From: Desulfovibrio piger ATCC 29098
GTDB taxonomy: Bacteria > Desulfobacterota > Desulfovibrionia > Desulfovibrionales > Desulfovibrionaceae
Length of the DNA stretch: 33,421 nucleotides
NCBI RefSeq assembly: GCF_000156375.1
Contig: NZ_DS996360.1
Location: 192,820 to 226,240, forward strand
Direction of reading: 5' to 3'
Below the pieces are notes generated by a model. It saw only the letters and a program-made list of their open reading frames with translations. It made no database searches and was not told where the DNA came from. Of the stretch, positions 1 through 10,139 are shown in pieces. Positions within the stretch are counted from its first letter, which is position 1. Every line of letters begins with the position of its first letter. The translations under genes and the position numbers were made by a program.

Positions 1-24
1 TCCTCCCGAAAACTTTTGTTCCGG
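1..24. repeat. possible edge of a palindromic intergenic repeat
   Basis: The first bases (TCCTCCCGAAAACTTTTG) resemble the tail that flanks the palindrome at 15229-15278, where ATCCCCGCCGAAAACGTTTA is seen. The rest of the element would lie left of the window, so this is only a resemblance. Bases 25-200 show no gene. Confidence 0.25.
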
Positions 25-212
25 TCGATGGCGGGGCAGGGCGGGACGATGGTCGTGCCCTGAGTATCCGTCCCCCGGGAGTGGGGAGACCGTGCCGGGG
101 AAGCCGGACGAAAGCGGGGGCTGCGGAAAACGTGCCCTCCATGGCTTTTCGCGGGAGCAATGACAGTTTTTGACACAAGCGCAGTGCTGCGGCGCTGCAT
201 GAGGATACCAAG

Positions 213-1286
213 ATGAAAAAGACCATTTGTCTGTTGCCGGGTGACGGCATCGGTCCCGAGATCGTGGCCCAGGGCGTGGCCGTCCTGGAAGCTGTGGCCA
301 AGAAGTTCGGCCACGAATTCGACTTCGTGCCCGCTCTCATCGGCGGTGCGGCCATCGACGCCACCGGTGAGCCCCTGCCCGCCGCCACGGTGGAAGCCTG
401 CCAGAAGGCCGACGCCGTGTATCTGGGCGCCGTGGGCGGCCCCAAGTGGGACAACATCGAGCCTGCCCGCCGTCCTGAAAAGGGCCTGCTGGGCATCCGC
501 AAGGCCCTGGGCCTGTTCGCCAACCTGCGTCCCGCCCTGCTGCTGCCCGAACTGGCCGGTGCCTGCCTGCTGCGTTCCGACATCGCGGCCCGCGGCCTGG
601 ACCTCATCGTGGTGCGCGAGCTGACCGGTGACATCTACTTCGGTGAGCCCCGCGCCATCGAAGAGCGCAACGGCCTGCGCGTGGGCTACAACACCATGAT
701 CTACGACGAGAATGAGATCCGCCGCATCGCCAAGGTGGCCTTTGAGACCGCCCGCCAGCGCCGCAAGAAGGTCTGCTCCGTGGAAAAGAGCAACGTGCTG
801 GAGACCTCCCGCCTCTGGAAGGCCGTGGTGCAGGAAGTGCACGCCGATTACCCCGACGTGGAACTGAGCCACATGTATGTGGACAACGCCGCCATGCAGC
901 TGGTGCGCGATCCTTCGCAGTTCGACGTCATCCTCACCGGCAACATCTTCGGTGACATCCTCTCCGACGAGGCTTCCGTCATCACCGGTTCGCTGGGCAT
1001 GCTGCCTTCCGCCTCCATGGGCGCCCAGGCTCCGGCCCTGTTCGAGCCCATCCACGGCTCCGCGCCCGACATCGCCGGTCAGGACAAGGCCAATCCTCTG
1101 GCCACCATCCTGTCCGCTGGCATGATGCTGCGCCTGGCCTTCGGCCTGTCCGAAGAAGCCGACGCCGTGGAGAATGCCGTGCGCCAGACCCTGCGTGACG
1201 GCTTCCGTACCGGCGACATCATGGAAGACGGCTGCACCCTGGTGGGCTGCGCCGAGATGGGCCGTCTGGTGGCCGAACGTCTGTAG
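213..1286 (+). CDS. leuB: 3-isopropylmalate dehydrogenase
   Basis: Cytoplasmic NAD-dependent enzyme that oxidises and decarboxylates 3-isopropylmalate to 2-oxoisocaproate in leucine synthesis. The 357 residues match the family length. Visible signatures: N-terminal [17 protein letters not shown] (75-80), [10 protein letters not shown] (135-144) with the catalytic Tyr142, the catalytic Lys192 in VEKSNVLE, metal-binding Asp residues in YVDNAAMQ (Asp224) and in GDILSDE (Asp248 and Asp252), and the NAD-binding [18 protein letters not shown] (278-295), which favours LeuB over isocitrate dehydrogenase. GAGGAT lies 7 bases before the ATG. A TTGACA sits at 170-175, but no good -10 follows it. leuC/leuD, often upstream, would be outside the window. 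Confidence 0.97.
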   Translation: MKKTICLLPGDGIGPEIVAQGVAVLEAVAKKFGHEFDFVPALIGGAAIDATGEPLPAATVEACQKADAVYLGAVGGPKWDNIEPARRPEKGLLGIRKALGLFANLRPALLLPELAGACLLRSDIAARGLDLIVVRELTGDIYFGEPRAIEERNGLRVGYNTMIYDENEIRRIAKVAFETARQRRKKVCSVEKSNVLETSRLWKAVVQEVHADYPDVELSHMYVDNAAMQLVRDPSQFDVILTGNIFGDILSDEASVITGSLGMLPSASMGAQAPALFEPIHGSAPDIAGQDKANPLATILSAGMMLRLAFGLSEEADAVENAVRQTLRDGFRTGDIMEDGCTLVGCAEMGRLVAERL

Positions 1287-1310
1287 TCTCCGTCTGTTTT
1301 TCCGGAATGG

Positions 1311-1349
1311 AGCGGAGCTGCCCTGCGGGGCGGCTCCGCTTTTGTTTTT
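1311..1349 (+). terminator. intrinsic terminator of leuB
   Basis: A 12-bp GC-rich stem (1311-1322 with 1329-1340, one G-U pair) is followed by TTTGTTTTT. It starts about 25 bases after the leuB stop codon. Confidence 0.9.
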
Positions 1350-1644
1350 GGGGAAGGGGAAATTCTTTTGCTGCGCGCCGTAAAAGGCAACACCCTGCCG
1401 GAGATGATGGCAGGAGACAGGCCTCTGGTCACGGCAGCCGCCGATGGCAGGAAGGGAAGCGGCACGGAAGGTGGCCGGATGTCAGCTGCAGGCGTCGTGC
1501 GCCCGTGAGCAGGCGCATGCGGCACGGCATGCCCCGGATGGGGATAGCGGGGAAAGATCAGGGCAGTGCAGGTTGCAGAAAGGCCTGCCCGGGAGACGGT
1601 CAGCAGAAGGCGCTCTTGTGTCCTGTGAGGAGCGTTACTGTCCC

Positions 1645-1718
1645 GGAAAACGTTTGTGTAGGGGGACGGGGAGTTCGAGGGGGAGAGGATTTTCTCCGAA
1701 GGGATGTTCCTCTCCCCC
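1645..1718. repeat. palindromic intergenic repeat, copy A
   Basis: A GGAAAACGTTT box is followed by a G-rich arm and an 11-bp perfect inverted repeat (GGGGGAGAGGA at 1679-1689, TCCTCTCCCCC at 1708-1718). It lies between the convergent genes leuB and the EamA gene, 8 bases beyond the EamA stop. There is no T-tract on the minus-strand side, so it is not an ordinary intrinsic terminator. The same box-plus-hairpin layout recurs at 15229-15307 (reverse orientation) and 15791-15863. The remainder of the 1350-1644 gap shows no gene. Confidence 0.6.
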
Positions 1719-1725
1719 ATATCTT

Positions 1726-2619
1726 CTAGCCGTGTTTTCTTTTTTGCAGCCAGGCCTGGATCTGCGGCCCGGTCATGACCAGGACCACGGCGGCGCAGAT
1801 GACGGCCACACCGCTGAAGACGGCGAAGGTGGCGGGCTCATCGAAGACGAGGATGCCCACGGTGACGGCGGTGAGCGGTTCGCCCACGCCCAGGATGGAG
1901 GCCAGGGTGGAGCCGATGCGCTGGATGGCCAGGATCAGGGTCAGGTTGGAGATGACCGCGGTGATGATGGCCAGCAGCAGGCTCAGGGCCAGCTGTTCCC
2001 AGGAGCCGAGGATCTCGAAGGTCCCGGAGATCAGGGCATTGACGAGGGAAACGCCGGTGCCGAAGAACAGCACCCAGAAGGTGATGCTCAGGCCGGAGAT
2101 GCTGTGGATGCGGGCCACATGCAGGCCCGAGATGTAGACGGCATTGCACAGGGCCGAAGCCAGCAGGAGGGCCACGCCCAGCGGGTCCAGACTGCCGCCG
2201 TCATCACCGCCGCCGCTGCCCAGCAGGGCCACGCCGAGGATGGCCAGCAGTACGGAGCTGGCCGTGATGATGGAGAATTTTTCATGGAAGAAAATGGTCA
2301 TGATGAGCATGACCATCAGCGGATACAGGAATTGCAGCGTCGCCGTGACGCCGCCCGACAGGTAGAGCAGGCCCCAGATCATGAGCAGGGCGGCCAGGGC
2401 GTAGAGCACGCTGAACAGAGCCAGCAGGCCGAGGTCACGCGCGGGCGCGGCAAGGCGTTCCTGGCGCAGGACAAGGATGAGCCCCAGGCTTACCGAGGCG
2501 AAGAGGAAACGGTAAAAAAGGACACAGTCCGCGGACAGGCCGCTGTGCAGCAGAGGCAGGCTGAACAGCGGGATGAGGCCGAAAGCGGCGGAGGAAATGA
2601 GGGCAAGCACAAAACCCAT
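1726..2619 (-). CDS. EamA/DMT-family membrane transporter
   Basis: Predicted inner-membrane exporter of the drug/metabolite transporter superfamily; substrate unknown. The 297 residues are almost entirely hydrophobic, consistent with about 10 transmembrane helices arranged as two EamA repeats. The start GFVLALISSAAFGLIPLFS is typical of the first EamA helix, and the second repeat (about 148-290) carries a GVGEPLTAVTVGILVFDEP-type segment ending the family's usual way. The C-terminus is a short basic tail (QKRKHG). GGAGAG lies about 6 bases before the ATG. It is a single gene, convergent with leuB, so its neighbours give no clue to substrate. Confidence 0.88.
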   Translation of the reverse strand: MGFVLALISSAAFGLIPLFSLPLLHSGLSADCVLFYRFLFASVSLGLILVLRQERLAAPARDLGLLALFSVLYALAALLMIWGLLYLSGGVTATLQFLYPLMVMLIMTIFFHEKFSIITASSVLLAILGVALLGSGGGDDGGSLDPLGVALLLASALCNAVYISGLHVARIHSISGLSITFWVLFFGTGVSLVNALISGTFEILGSWEQLALSLLLAIITAVISNLTLILAIQRIGSTLASILGVGEPLTAVTVGILVFDEPATFAVFSGVAVICAAVVLVMTGPQIQAWLQKRKHG

Positions 2620-2726
2620 GACAGCTCTCCATGACGATGGATTTGCGGTTTTCCAAACAGCTCACGATTTTCGACATTGCCCCAAAAAAAGCGGGAATAC
2701 AAGAGAGTTGGGGCAGGCCGAAGGCC

Positions 2727-2751
2727 AAAAAAAAGGGCGCTCGGGGCGCCC
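2727..2751 (-). terminator. intrinsic terminator of rlpA
   Basis: Read on the minus strand, GGGCGCCCCGAGCGCCC forms a hairpin followed by eight T residues, about 20 bases past the rlpA stop. Confidence 0.9.
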
Positions 2752-2773
2752 GGGAAAAGGGAGCGGCAGAGCG

Positions 2774-3376
2774 CTAGTTGTCGGCGTCGTCCAGAACGAC
2801 TTCGGCCTCGGGGTGGCCCTGGCGCAGCGCTTCATGCATGGCGGCCGCGTCGGCAAAGGCGAAGAAGGGGCCCACCTGGTCATCCTTGTAACGCACGAAA
2901 TAGGCCTGTCCGTTCTGCAGGGGGGTGCCGCTGGGGTCGCTGACCACTTCCAGATCCACCTTGCCCACGCCGCGATCGTTCATGTTGATCTGCTGGGCGG
3001 CAGCATAGGAAAGGTCGATGATGCGGCCACGCACATAGGGGCCGCGGTCGGTCACACAGACCATGACGCTTTTGCCGTTGCTCTTGTCGGTGACGCGCAC
3101 CACGGTGCCGATGGGCAGGGTGCGGTGGGCAGCCGTGAAGGTGTACATGTCGTAGCCTTCACCGCTGGCGGTCTTCTTGTTGTGGAAGTCGGCCCCGTAC
3201 CAGGAGGCCATGCCGGTCATGAAGGCATCGGCGTTGCTCTGGGCACGCTTGAGCCAGACATCACGGCTGGAGGAAGCAGTCTTTGCATCGCCGGCGTGGG
3301 CGGCGGACATGGGGGAGGCCAGCAGCAGACAGGCCAGCAGCAGCGCCAGCATCCCCATGGAAGAATGTGAGGTCAT
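2774..3376 (-). CDS. rlpA: RlpA-family septal ring lytic transglycosylase
   Basis: Exported protein with a double-psi beta-barrel domain that, in studied members, cleaves naked glycan strands of peptidoglycan at the septum. The 200 residues begin with a signal peptide (hydrophobic 8-27, cleavage likely after AHA). The barrel starts at GMASWYGADFHNKKTASGE (55-73), and the three residues important in characterised RlpA are all present: Glu73, His84 and Asp110 (TDRGPY). No lipobox is seen and no full SPOR domain. The C-terminal 40 residues (FVRYKDDQVGPFFAFADA...) may be a very short SPOR remnant. The ATG at 3376 was chosen because AAGGAG lies 6 bases before it; an upstream in-frame ATG has no ribosome binding site. 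Confidence 0.9.
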   Translation of the reverse strand: MTSHSSMGMLALLLACLLLASPMSAAHAGDAKTASSSRDVWLKRAQSNADAFMTGMASWYGADFHNKKTASGEGYDMYTFTAAHRTLPIGTVVRVTDKSNGKSVMVCVTDRGPYVRGRIIDLSYAAAQQINMNDRGVGKVDLEVVSDPSGTPLQNGQAYFVRYKDDQVGPFFAFADAAAMHEALRQGHPEAEVVLDDADN

Positions 3377-3497
3377 AGAAACTCCTTGGTTGAAGCAGGT
3401 ACGCAGCGTGGTTGTCCACGCGGCGCAGGTCGTCGGACGACCCACCCCGTCAAGGCTGCACAACGGGGATCGCCTGAAACGCCAAACAAAAAGATTG

Positions 3498-3530
3498 AGG
3501 CATAATGCCTGAAAAAAAGCTCTGTGTCAA
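3498..3530 (-). promoter_or_regulatory. rlpA promoter with palindrome over the -10
   Basis: On the minus strand a perfect TTGACA (3525-3530), a 17-base spacer and CATTAT (3502-3507) form a good sigma-70-type promoter, about 120 bases before the rlpA start. The -10 is inside a 13-base palindrome AGGCATAATGCCT (3498-3510), which could be an operator. A hairpin GGTCGTC/GACGACC (about 3428-3442) is in the leader. Confidence 0.6.
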
Positions 3531-3720
3531 ACTGTGGAAATTTTGCAAGAGAAAGTCTGGAAATTTTCCTGTCCAAGATGAGTAATTAACAGTTGATATG
3601 CAGTTTGCTTTATACTTTATATCGAATGTTATTTTTTGATATATAAAGTTTGTTTTTGAGAATATAAAGTCGATATGCAGTAAGAAGTTTCTGCAATTTG
3701 TCTGTATATTGTGAAAGGGG
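3531..3720. promoter_or_regulatory. AT-rich repeat island upstream of rlpA
   Basis: About 190 bases are strikingly AT-rich in a GC-rich genome and contain no credible gene. ATATAAAGT occurs at 3641-3649 and 3662-3670, exactly 21 bases apart (two helical turns), and inverted as ACTTTATAT at 3614-3622. GATATGCAGT occurs at 3595-3604 and 3672-3681, flanking the set. The layout suggests a multi-site protein-binding region or a transferred remnant. From 3721 to 3950 I see nothing. Confidence 0.45.
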
Positions 3721-3950
3721 ACAAGAAGCCCCTCCACGGGCTTTCAGGGGGGGCTGAATTGCATGTTTCGCTTTGAGGAGCACCCGGAAGGGAGGTGCGG
3801 AAGGAGGCCCGAAAGGACAGACCGGGCCGGGGCTGATCCGGTCCGGTGGAGGCTCTTTTCCGCTCCTGCTCTCCCTGTGCCCATAGCGGGGCGGGGAGCT
3901 TCTCCGTCCTGCCGGGCAGGAAGCCCCCGGTCCGTCACGGGGACAGGCCA

Positions 3951-3981
3951 TAAAAAAAGGGCGCCCCTTGCGGGGCGCCCC
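3951..3981 (-). terminator. intrinsic terminator of the tviB-mqnB-polyprenyl synthase-purL run
   Basis: Minus-strand GGGCGCCCCGCAAGGGGCGCCC (3959-3980) forms a long GC stem followed by seven T residues, 25 bases after the purL stop. Confidence 0.93.
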
Positions 3982-4005
3982 TGATGTTCGCGGCAGGACC
4001 GGGAC

Positions 4006-7005
4006 TTACCAGTCCAGGGTGCGCTTGAAGGCGGTGGTCAGGTCGTCCACGCTTTCCTGCAGGACGGTGACGCCGCCACGGGTCATGGTCAGGGTGTTGT
4101 CGTCGGTGACGGTACCGATGCGGCGGCAGATCTGCCAGCTGCCCAGCATGTCGAGGATCATGGCCAGGTCGGGGCGCACGCTGACGATGAGGCGGCTGGC
4201 CGATTCGCTGTACAGCAGTTCGGTCAGGGTCATGTCTTCCATGGCGGGCACGGCGTCCAGGTCGATGTTGGCGCCCAGGCGGCCGCCGATGCACATTTCG
4301 GCCAGGGCCACGGCCAGACCGCCGTCGGAGCAGTCATGGCAGGCGGACAGGGCGCGCTGGCCCATGAGGCCGTGCACGGCGCGGTAGCGCGGCATGGCGG
4401 TGGCGGCGTCCACATTGGGCACGCGGCCGCCGGTGAGGCCCAGTTCGGAGCAGGCTTCGCTGCCGGCCATTTCACGCCAGGTACCGCCCAGCATGTAGAT
4501 GTGGTGGCCGGCGGCCTTGAAGTCCGAGGTCTGGGTGGCGATGACGTTGTTGATGACGCCCATCACCGAGAACAGCACCGTGGGCGGGATGGAGATCTTT
4601 TCGCCGCCGCCGGTGTAGTCGTTCTTCATGGAGTCCTTGCCGGAGATGCAGGGCACGCCGAAAGCCAGGGAGAACTGCTGCAGGGCCTTGCAGGCGCGCA
4701 CCAGCTGGGCCAGCTTGTAGCGGCCATCGGGGGTCTTTTCGCTCTGGACGGGGTCGCACCAGCAGAAGTTGTCCACACCGGCCAGGGCATCGGGGTTACC
4801 GCCCACGGCCACGGCGTTACGGATGGCTTCGTCCATGGCGTTGGCCATCATCCAGTAGGTGTCGTAGTCGCTGAACTTGGGGCAGATGCCGTGGGAGATG
4901 ACCAGACCGGCATCGGATTCCAGCAGCGGGCGGATGACGCCGGCGTCGGAAGGACCATCGTTCTTGACGCCGCACAGGGGCTTGATGGCGCTGCCGCCGC
5001 GCACTTCGTGGTCGTACTGGCGGATGATGTATTCCTTGGAGCAGATGTTCAGGCGGTTCAGCATGCGGCGCAGGAAGGCGCCCTGTTCGCTGTCGGGCAT
5101 GTCCACGCGGATGTCTTCCACCTTGGGGGCTTCCCACACGGCTTCCAGTTCCAGCTGGGGCACGCCGTCATGCATGAATTCCATGGGCAGGGAGGCCACG
5201 GGACGGTCGTTGTAGCGCACGTCGAAGAAGCCGCTGTCGGTGTAGTGGCCCAGGGCGGTGGCTTCCACGTCCATGCGGGCGGCCAGTTCCATGAACTCGT
5301 CCAGCTTGGCGGGCGGCACGGCCAGAGTCATGCGTTCCTGGGCCTCGGAGAGCAGGATCTCCCAGGGGCGCAGGCCGTCGTACTTGAGGGGGGCCTTGGC
5401 GATGTCCAGCACGCAGCCGCCGGTGTCTTCGGCCATTTCGCCCACGGAGGAGGAAAGACCGCCGGCGCCGTTGTCGGTGATGGCGTTGTACAGGCCCAGG
5501 TCACGGGCGCGCATGATGAAGTCGTACATCTTGCGCTGGGTGATGGGGTCGCCGATCTGCACGGCCGTGGCCGGGGAACCTTCGTGCAGTTCCTCGGAGG
5601 AGAAGGTGGCGCCGTGGATGCCGTCCTTGCCGATGCGGCCGCCGGTCATGACGATGATGTCGCCCACTTCGGCCTTCTTTTCCCAGCCCTTGCGGCCGTT
5701 GACGTCGGTGGGGATCACACCCACGGTGCCGCAGTAGACCAGGGGCTTGCCCAGGTAGCGTTCATCGAAGACCAGGGAGCCGTTGACGGTGGGGATGCCG
5801 GACTTGTTGCCGCCGTGTTCCACACCTTCGCGCACGCCTTCCAGCACGCGGCGGGGATGCAGCAGGCGCGGAGGCAGTTCCTTGTCATAGAAGGGGGAGG
5901 CGAAGCAGAACACGTCGGTGTTGCAGACCAGTTCCGCACCCATGCCGGTGCCCATGGGGTCACGGTTGACGCCCACGATACCGGTGAGGGCGCCGCCGTA
6001 GGGGTCCAGAGCGGAGGGGCTGTTGTGGGTCTCCACCTTGATGCAGGCGTCGTAGCCGTTGATGAAGGCGATGACGCCGGCGTTGTCCTTGAACACGGAC
6101 TTGCAGTAGTCGTCGTCGCCCAGGCGCTTGCGGATGGCGGCCGTGGCGTCACGGATGCAGGTCTTGTAAAGGTTGTTGACCTCTTCGCACTGGCCGGTCT
6201 CCTTGTTCTCGTAATGGATGCGGGAGGCGAAGATCTTGTGCTTGCAGTGTTCGGACCAGGTCTGGGCCAGCACTTCCATTTCCACGTCGGTGGGGTCGGC
6301 GGGCAGGCCGGCGGCCTTGCGGCGGGCCTGTTCATCGGGGGTGGCGAACTGGTCACGGATGCAGTGCAGCTCGCGCAGGGTCAGGGCCCAGGTGTTGTCG
6401 CGGCTGGCTTTCTGCAGGGCCTCGTCGTCCATGCTGGACAGGGGCACCACGTCCACGGTGTCGTTGGATTCGCCGGTGACCTTGGCGGCCTGGGCCTCGA
6501 AGCCGGGCTGGGCCTGCCATTCTTCGGCGCTCTTGACGCGGAAGCGCTGGATCAGGGTGTTGCAGAGCAGGTCGCGGGCCAGGGCCTCCACTTCTTCACG
6601 ATTGAGCATGCGGTCGGGCGTGCAGGTGATGCGGTACTGCACCGAGGTGTAGACGCGCAGGCTGTCACGGGCGATGCCCAGCACCATGGCGGCGGTGTCG
6701 CGGGCGGTGCGGCCTTCGTTGTCGGTGACGCCGGGGCGGTAGCCCACTTCCACGATCCAGTGGGGGGCGGGTTCCACGAAGGGCAGCGGCTCCAGCGAGG
6801 CCTGCTGCAGGATGGGGTCGTGCCAGATGCCTTCGTCCACCAGACGGTTCACCTGGGCGGCATCCAGACCGTCCACGGTGTAGACTTTGATCTGACGGAT
6901 GGCGGCAACGGGGATCTGCAGCGCCTTGAGCAGATGCAGCGCCGTCTTGCGGCCCTGGGTATCGGTAATGTTGGCATGAAGCCCGGTTTCCACACGATAG
7001 AGCAT
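4006..7005 (-). CDS. purL: phosphoribosylformylglycinamidine synthase with two N-terminal PurS-like modules (no glutaminase)
   Basis: Converts FGAR to FGAM with ATP and ammonia in purine synthesis. The 999 residues hold two PurS-like modules (about 1-75, and 82-158 with EVGYRPGVTDNEGRTA and a CNTLIQRFRV end), then the linker and two AIRS-type halves. Visible signatures are SEHCKHK (251-257), ETHNSPSALDPYGGA (325-339), SGKDSMKNDY (788-797) and HDCSDGG (890-896). The protein ends at ...FKRTLDW with no class I glutaminase domain, so a separate PurQ must supply ammonia. It is thus between the small PurL (about 740 aa plus separate PurS) and the large one-chain enzyme (about 1300 aa). The ATG at 7005 follows GCGAGG; a longer reading would run into the upstream gene. 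It is the last gene of the run, 52 bases after the polyprenyl synthase. Confidence 0.95.
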   Translation of the reverse strand: MLYRVETGLHANITDTQGRKTALHLLKALQIPVAAIRQIKVYTVDGLDAAQVNRLVDEGIWHDPILQQASLEPLPFVEPAPHWIVEVGYRPGVTDNEGRTARDTAAMVLGIARDSLRVYTSVQYRITCTPDRMLNREEVEALARDLLCNTLIQRFRVKSAEEWQAQPGFEAQAAKVTGESNDTVDVVPLSSMDDEALQKASRDNTWALTLRELHCIRDQFATPDEQARRKAAGLPADPTDVEMEVLAQTWSEHCKHKIFASRIHYENKETGQCEEVNNLYKTCIRDATAAIRKRLGDDDYCKSVFKDNAGVIAFINGYDACIKVETHNSPSALDPYGGALTGIVGVNRDPMGTGMGAELVCNTDVFCFASPFYDKELPPRLLHPRRVLEGVREGVEHGGNKSGIPTVNGSLVFDERYLGKPLVYCGTVGVIPTDVNGRKGWEKKAEVGDIIVMTGGRIGKDGIHGATFSSEELHEGSPATAVQIGDPITQRKMYDFIMRARDLGLYNAITDNGAGGLSSSVGEMAEDTGGCVLDIAKAPLKYDGLRPWEILLSEAQERMTLAVPPAKLDEFMELAARMDVEATALGHYTDSGFFDVRYNDRPVASLPMEFMHDGVPQLELEAVWEAPKVEDIRVDMPDSEQGAFLRRMLNRLNICSKEYIIRQYDHEVRGGSAIKPLCGVKNDGPSDAGVIRPLLESDAGLVISHGICPKFSDYDTYWMMANAMDEAIRNAVAVGGNPDALAGVDNFCWCDPVQSEKTPDGRYKLAQLVRACKALQQFSLAFGVPCISGKDSMKNDYTGGGEKISIPPTVLFSVMGVINNVIATQTSDFKAAGHHIYMLGGTWREMAGSEACSELGLTGGRVPNVDAATAMPRYRAVHGLMGQRALSACHDCSDGGLAVALAEMCIGGRLGANIDLDAVPAMEDMTLTELLYSESASRLIVSVRPDLAMILDMLGSWQICRRIGTVTDDNTLTMTRGGVTVLQESVDDLTTAFKRTLDW

Positions 7006-7057
7006 ACGGTCCTCGCTTTGGCGGCGGGAATCCCGCCGGTTCTCCGTAATAAGGCGA

Positions 7058-8023
7058 TTATTTTTTGCGGTCGCGAACGTAGTCGGCCATTTGTTGCAGG
7101 ATGTCCTGTTCCGGTCCCGAGGGCAGGCTGGCCAGGGCCGCGCGGGCCTTGTCCAGATAGCCTTCGGCAGCCATGCGCGTGGCCTGGTCGAAACCGGCCG
7201 CACGGATGCTGTCGGCGATGCGCTCGGCGTCGCCGTCGGTGAAGGAAGCGTCATTGAAGGCCTGGTCGAAGGCCGCGCGGGCGGCGTCGTCCAGGCTGTC
7301 GCGGTACATGCGCAGGGGCGGGGTCAGTTTGCCCTCGCGCACGTCGCCGCCCGAAGGTTTGCCCGTGACGCTCTGGGGGGCGAAGTCCAGGGCGTCGTCC
7401 ACGATCTGGAAGGCCATGCCGATGTTTTCGCCATAGGCGGCGGCGGCTTCCACCAGGGCCTCGTCGGCACCGGCGCGCAGGGCGCCCAGCTGGCACGAGG
7501 CCCGGATCAGCCAGGCCGTCTTGCCGCGGATGATCTCTTCGTATTCCTCGGCGGTGGTCTCCACCTGATGCTGGGCCGCGATCTCCAGGATCTCGCCGGC
7601 GGCGGTGCGGCTGGTGGCCTCGGAGAAGCAGAGGCACAGGCGCGGATCGCCGCACTGGGCCACCAGGGCATTGGCGTGGGCCAGCATGGCATCGCCGGCC
7701 AGGATGGTGCTGGTGGCGTTGAAAATGGTATGGGCGGCGGGTTTGCCGCGCCGGGTGTCGGCATTGTCCAGCACGTCGTCATGCAGCAGCGTGGCGGCAT
7801 GGAGCATCTCCATGGTGACGGCCAGATCGTAGATGTCTTTTTTGTCATAGCCCAGCAGGCGGGCCATGAGGATGGTCAGCAGGGGGCGCAGGCGTTTGCC
7901 GCCCGCTTCGAAAATGTGGCGGGCGATGGGGCGCACGGGATGGGGCAGGCCCTCGGCGGCCCGGGAAAGAGCCTTGTTGATGGGGGGCAGTTCCAGTGCC
8001 AGACGGGCTTTCAGAAGCAGCAT
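7058..8023 (-). CDS. polyprenyl diphosphate synthase (menaquinone side chain)
   Basis: Trans-prenyltransferase that condenses isopentenyl diphosphate onto an allylic primer; 321 residues, normal for heptaprenyl/octaprenyl synthases. The first Asp-rich motif LLHDDVLDNADTRRG has DDVLD at 82-86, the second (IVDDALDF) DDALD at 209-213, and GGKRLRP lies at 41-47. Small residues (MLHAATL) before the first motif fit a long-chain product, but chain length cannot be read from the sequence. It follows mqnB by 14 bases, which points to menaquinone side-chain synthesis (inference). The start is ATG with a GAGAT-type ribosome binding site. Confidence 0.93.
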   Translation of the reverse strand: MLLLKARLALELPPINKALSRAAEGLPHPVRPIARHIFEAGGKRLRPLLTILMARLLGYDKKDIYDLAVTMEMLHAATLLHDDVLDNADTRRGKPAAHTIFNATSTILAGDAMLAHANALVAQCGDPRLCLCFSEATSRTAAGEILEIAAQHQVETTAEEYEEIIRGKTAWLIRASCQLGALRAGADEALVEAAAAYGENIGMAFQIVDDALDFAPQSVTGKPSGGDVREGKLTPPLRMYRDSLDDAARAAFDQAFNDASFTDGDAERIADSIRAAGFDQATRMAAEGYLDKARAALASLPSGPEQDILQQMADYVRDRKK

Positions 8024-8037
8024 AGCGACATCTCGGT

Positions 8038-8775
8038 TTATGGTGCGGGGCGCCAGATATCCGCCAGACGGCGCATGGCTCCCGGAAAATCCGTTTCATG
8101 CGGTGCGCGCGGCCCCACCCGGTTGGAAACGCTGCGTACCTCCACACAGGCGATGCCCTGGCGGGCGCAGGCCAGCGCCACGGCAAAACCTTCCATATTT
8201 TCCAGCAGGGCCCCGGGATGGGCCTGCCGGAGCTGTTCCACGCGCTGCCGGGACGCGCTGACGCCCGCCACGCTCAGGGACGTGGCCGCGGGCAGGGTGC
8301 GCAGTCCGTGCAGGCAGGCGGGCAGCTGTGCGGGAGCGGCCAGGGGCAGGCGGTCGAAGACCGGCCCGTGCGGCCCTTCCCACTGGGGAAAACCGAACGA
8401 CGGGCCGTCCACAGCCGTCCCGTCGTGCAGGCCGTATTCCGGCCAGATCTCTTCCTCCACCCGCCAGAGCGAACGGAGGGGAGCCTCTTGCAGGTCCATG
8501 CTGCCGGCCACGCCCACGTTGAGCACCAGCGAGACCGCATGTCCGGCCTGCCGGGCCCCGGCCAGTGCCAGCCCCATGCCGAGGGCGGCGTTGACGGGCC
8601 CCACGCCGGTGATGCAGGCCAGGGCCGGAAAGCCCAGGTGCAGGGGCAGCGGTACCTGCTCCGGCAGACCGGTCCGTGCCGCCGGGCCGCATGCCGTCCC
8701 GGGGACGGGCCCCAGGGCCTGTTCCGGCAGGGCGGACAGCAGTTCGCGGGCGGTGGCGGCACAGACCAGCAGCAC
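8038..8775 (-). CDS. mqnB: futalosine hydrolase
   Basis: Nucleosidase of the futalosine menaquinone pathway that removes the base from futalosine to give dehypoxanthinyl futalosine. The 245 residues show the purine-nucleosidase fold: an N-terminal VCAATAREL strand, ITGVGPVNAALG (55-66), LNVGVAGSM (85-93), and the substrate motif ENMEGFA (192-198), with SVSNRVG (216-221) near the end. The ENMEGFA motif plus position beside a polyprenyl synthase favour MqnB over MTA/SAH nucleosidase. It starts with GTG, six bases after the upstream stop codon, with GGAG inside the end of that gene, so translation is probably coupled. Confidence 0.88.
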   Translation of the reverse strand: MLLVCAATARELLSALPEQALGPVPGTACGPAARTGLPEQVPLPLHLGFPALACITGVGPVNAALGMGLALAGARQAGHAVSLVLNVGVAGSMDLQEAPLRSLWRVEEEIWPEYGLHDGTAVDGPSFGFPQWEGPHGPVFDRLPLAAPAQLPACLHGLRTLPAATSLSVAGVSASRQRVEQLRQAHPGALLENMEGFAVALACARQGIACVEVRSVSNRVGPRAPHETDFPGAMRRLADIWRPAP

Positions 8776-8780
8776 GGCGC

Positions 8781-10094
<1,314 letters not shown>

Positions 10095-10139
10095 CGTTTT
10101 ATCCTTTACAAAAATGCCTGTTTCCGCCATGTGAAAGAC

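Noticed and set aside
170..198. leuB promoter at the TTGACA of 170-175
   Set aside because: At 17 bases the -10 would be CGCTGC, and transcription would begin almost at the start codon; not convincing.
3450..3737. 95-codon minus-strand frame in the AT-rich island
   Set aside because: Overlaps the rlpA promoter, has no ribosome binding site and no protein-like pattern.
4336..7242. 968-codon open frame on the plus strand, antisense to purL
   Set aside because: Composition is dominated by Gly, Ala, Val and His as expected from the mirror of a GC-rich coding frame; no family match, no ribosome binding site. purL has full family motifs on the other strand.
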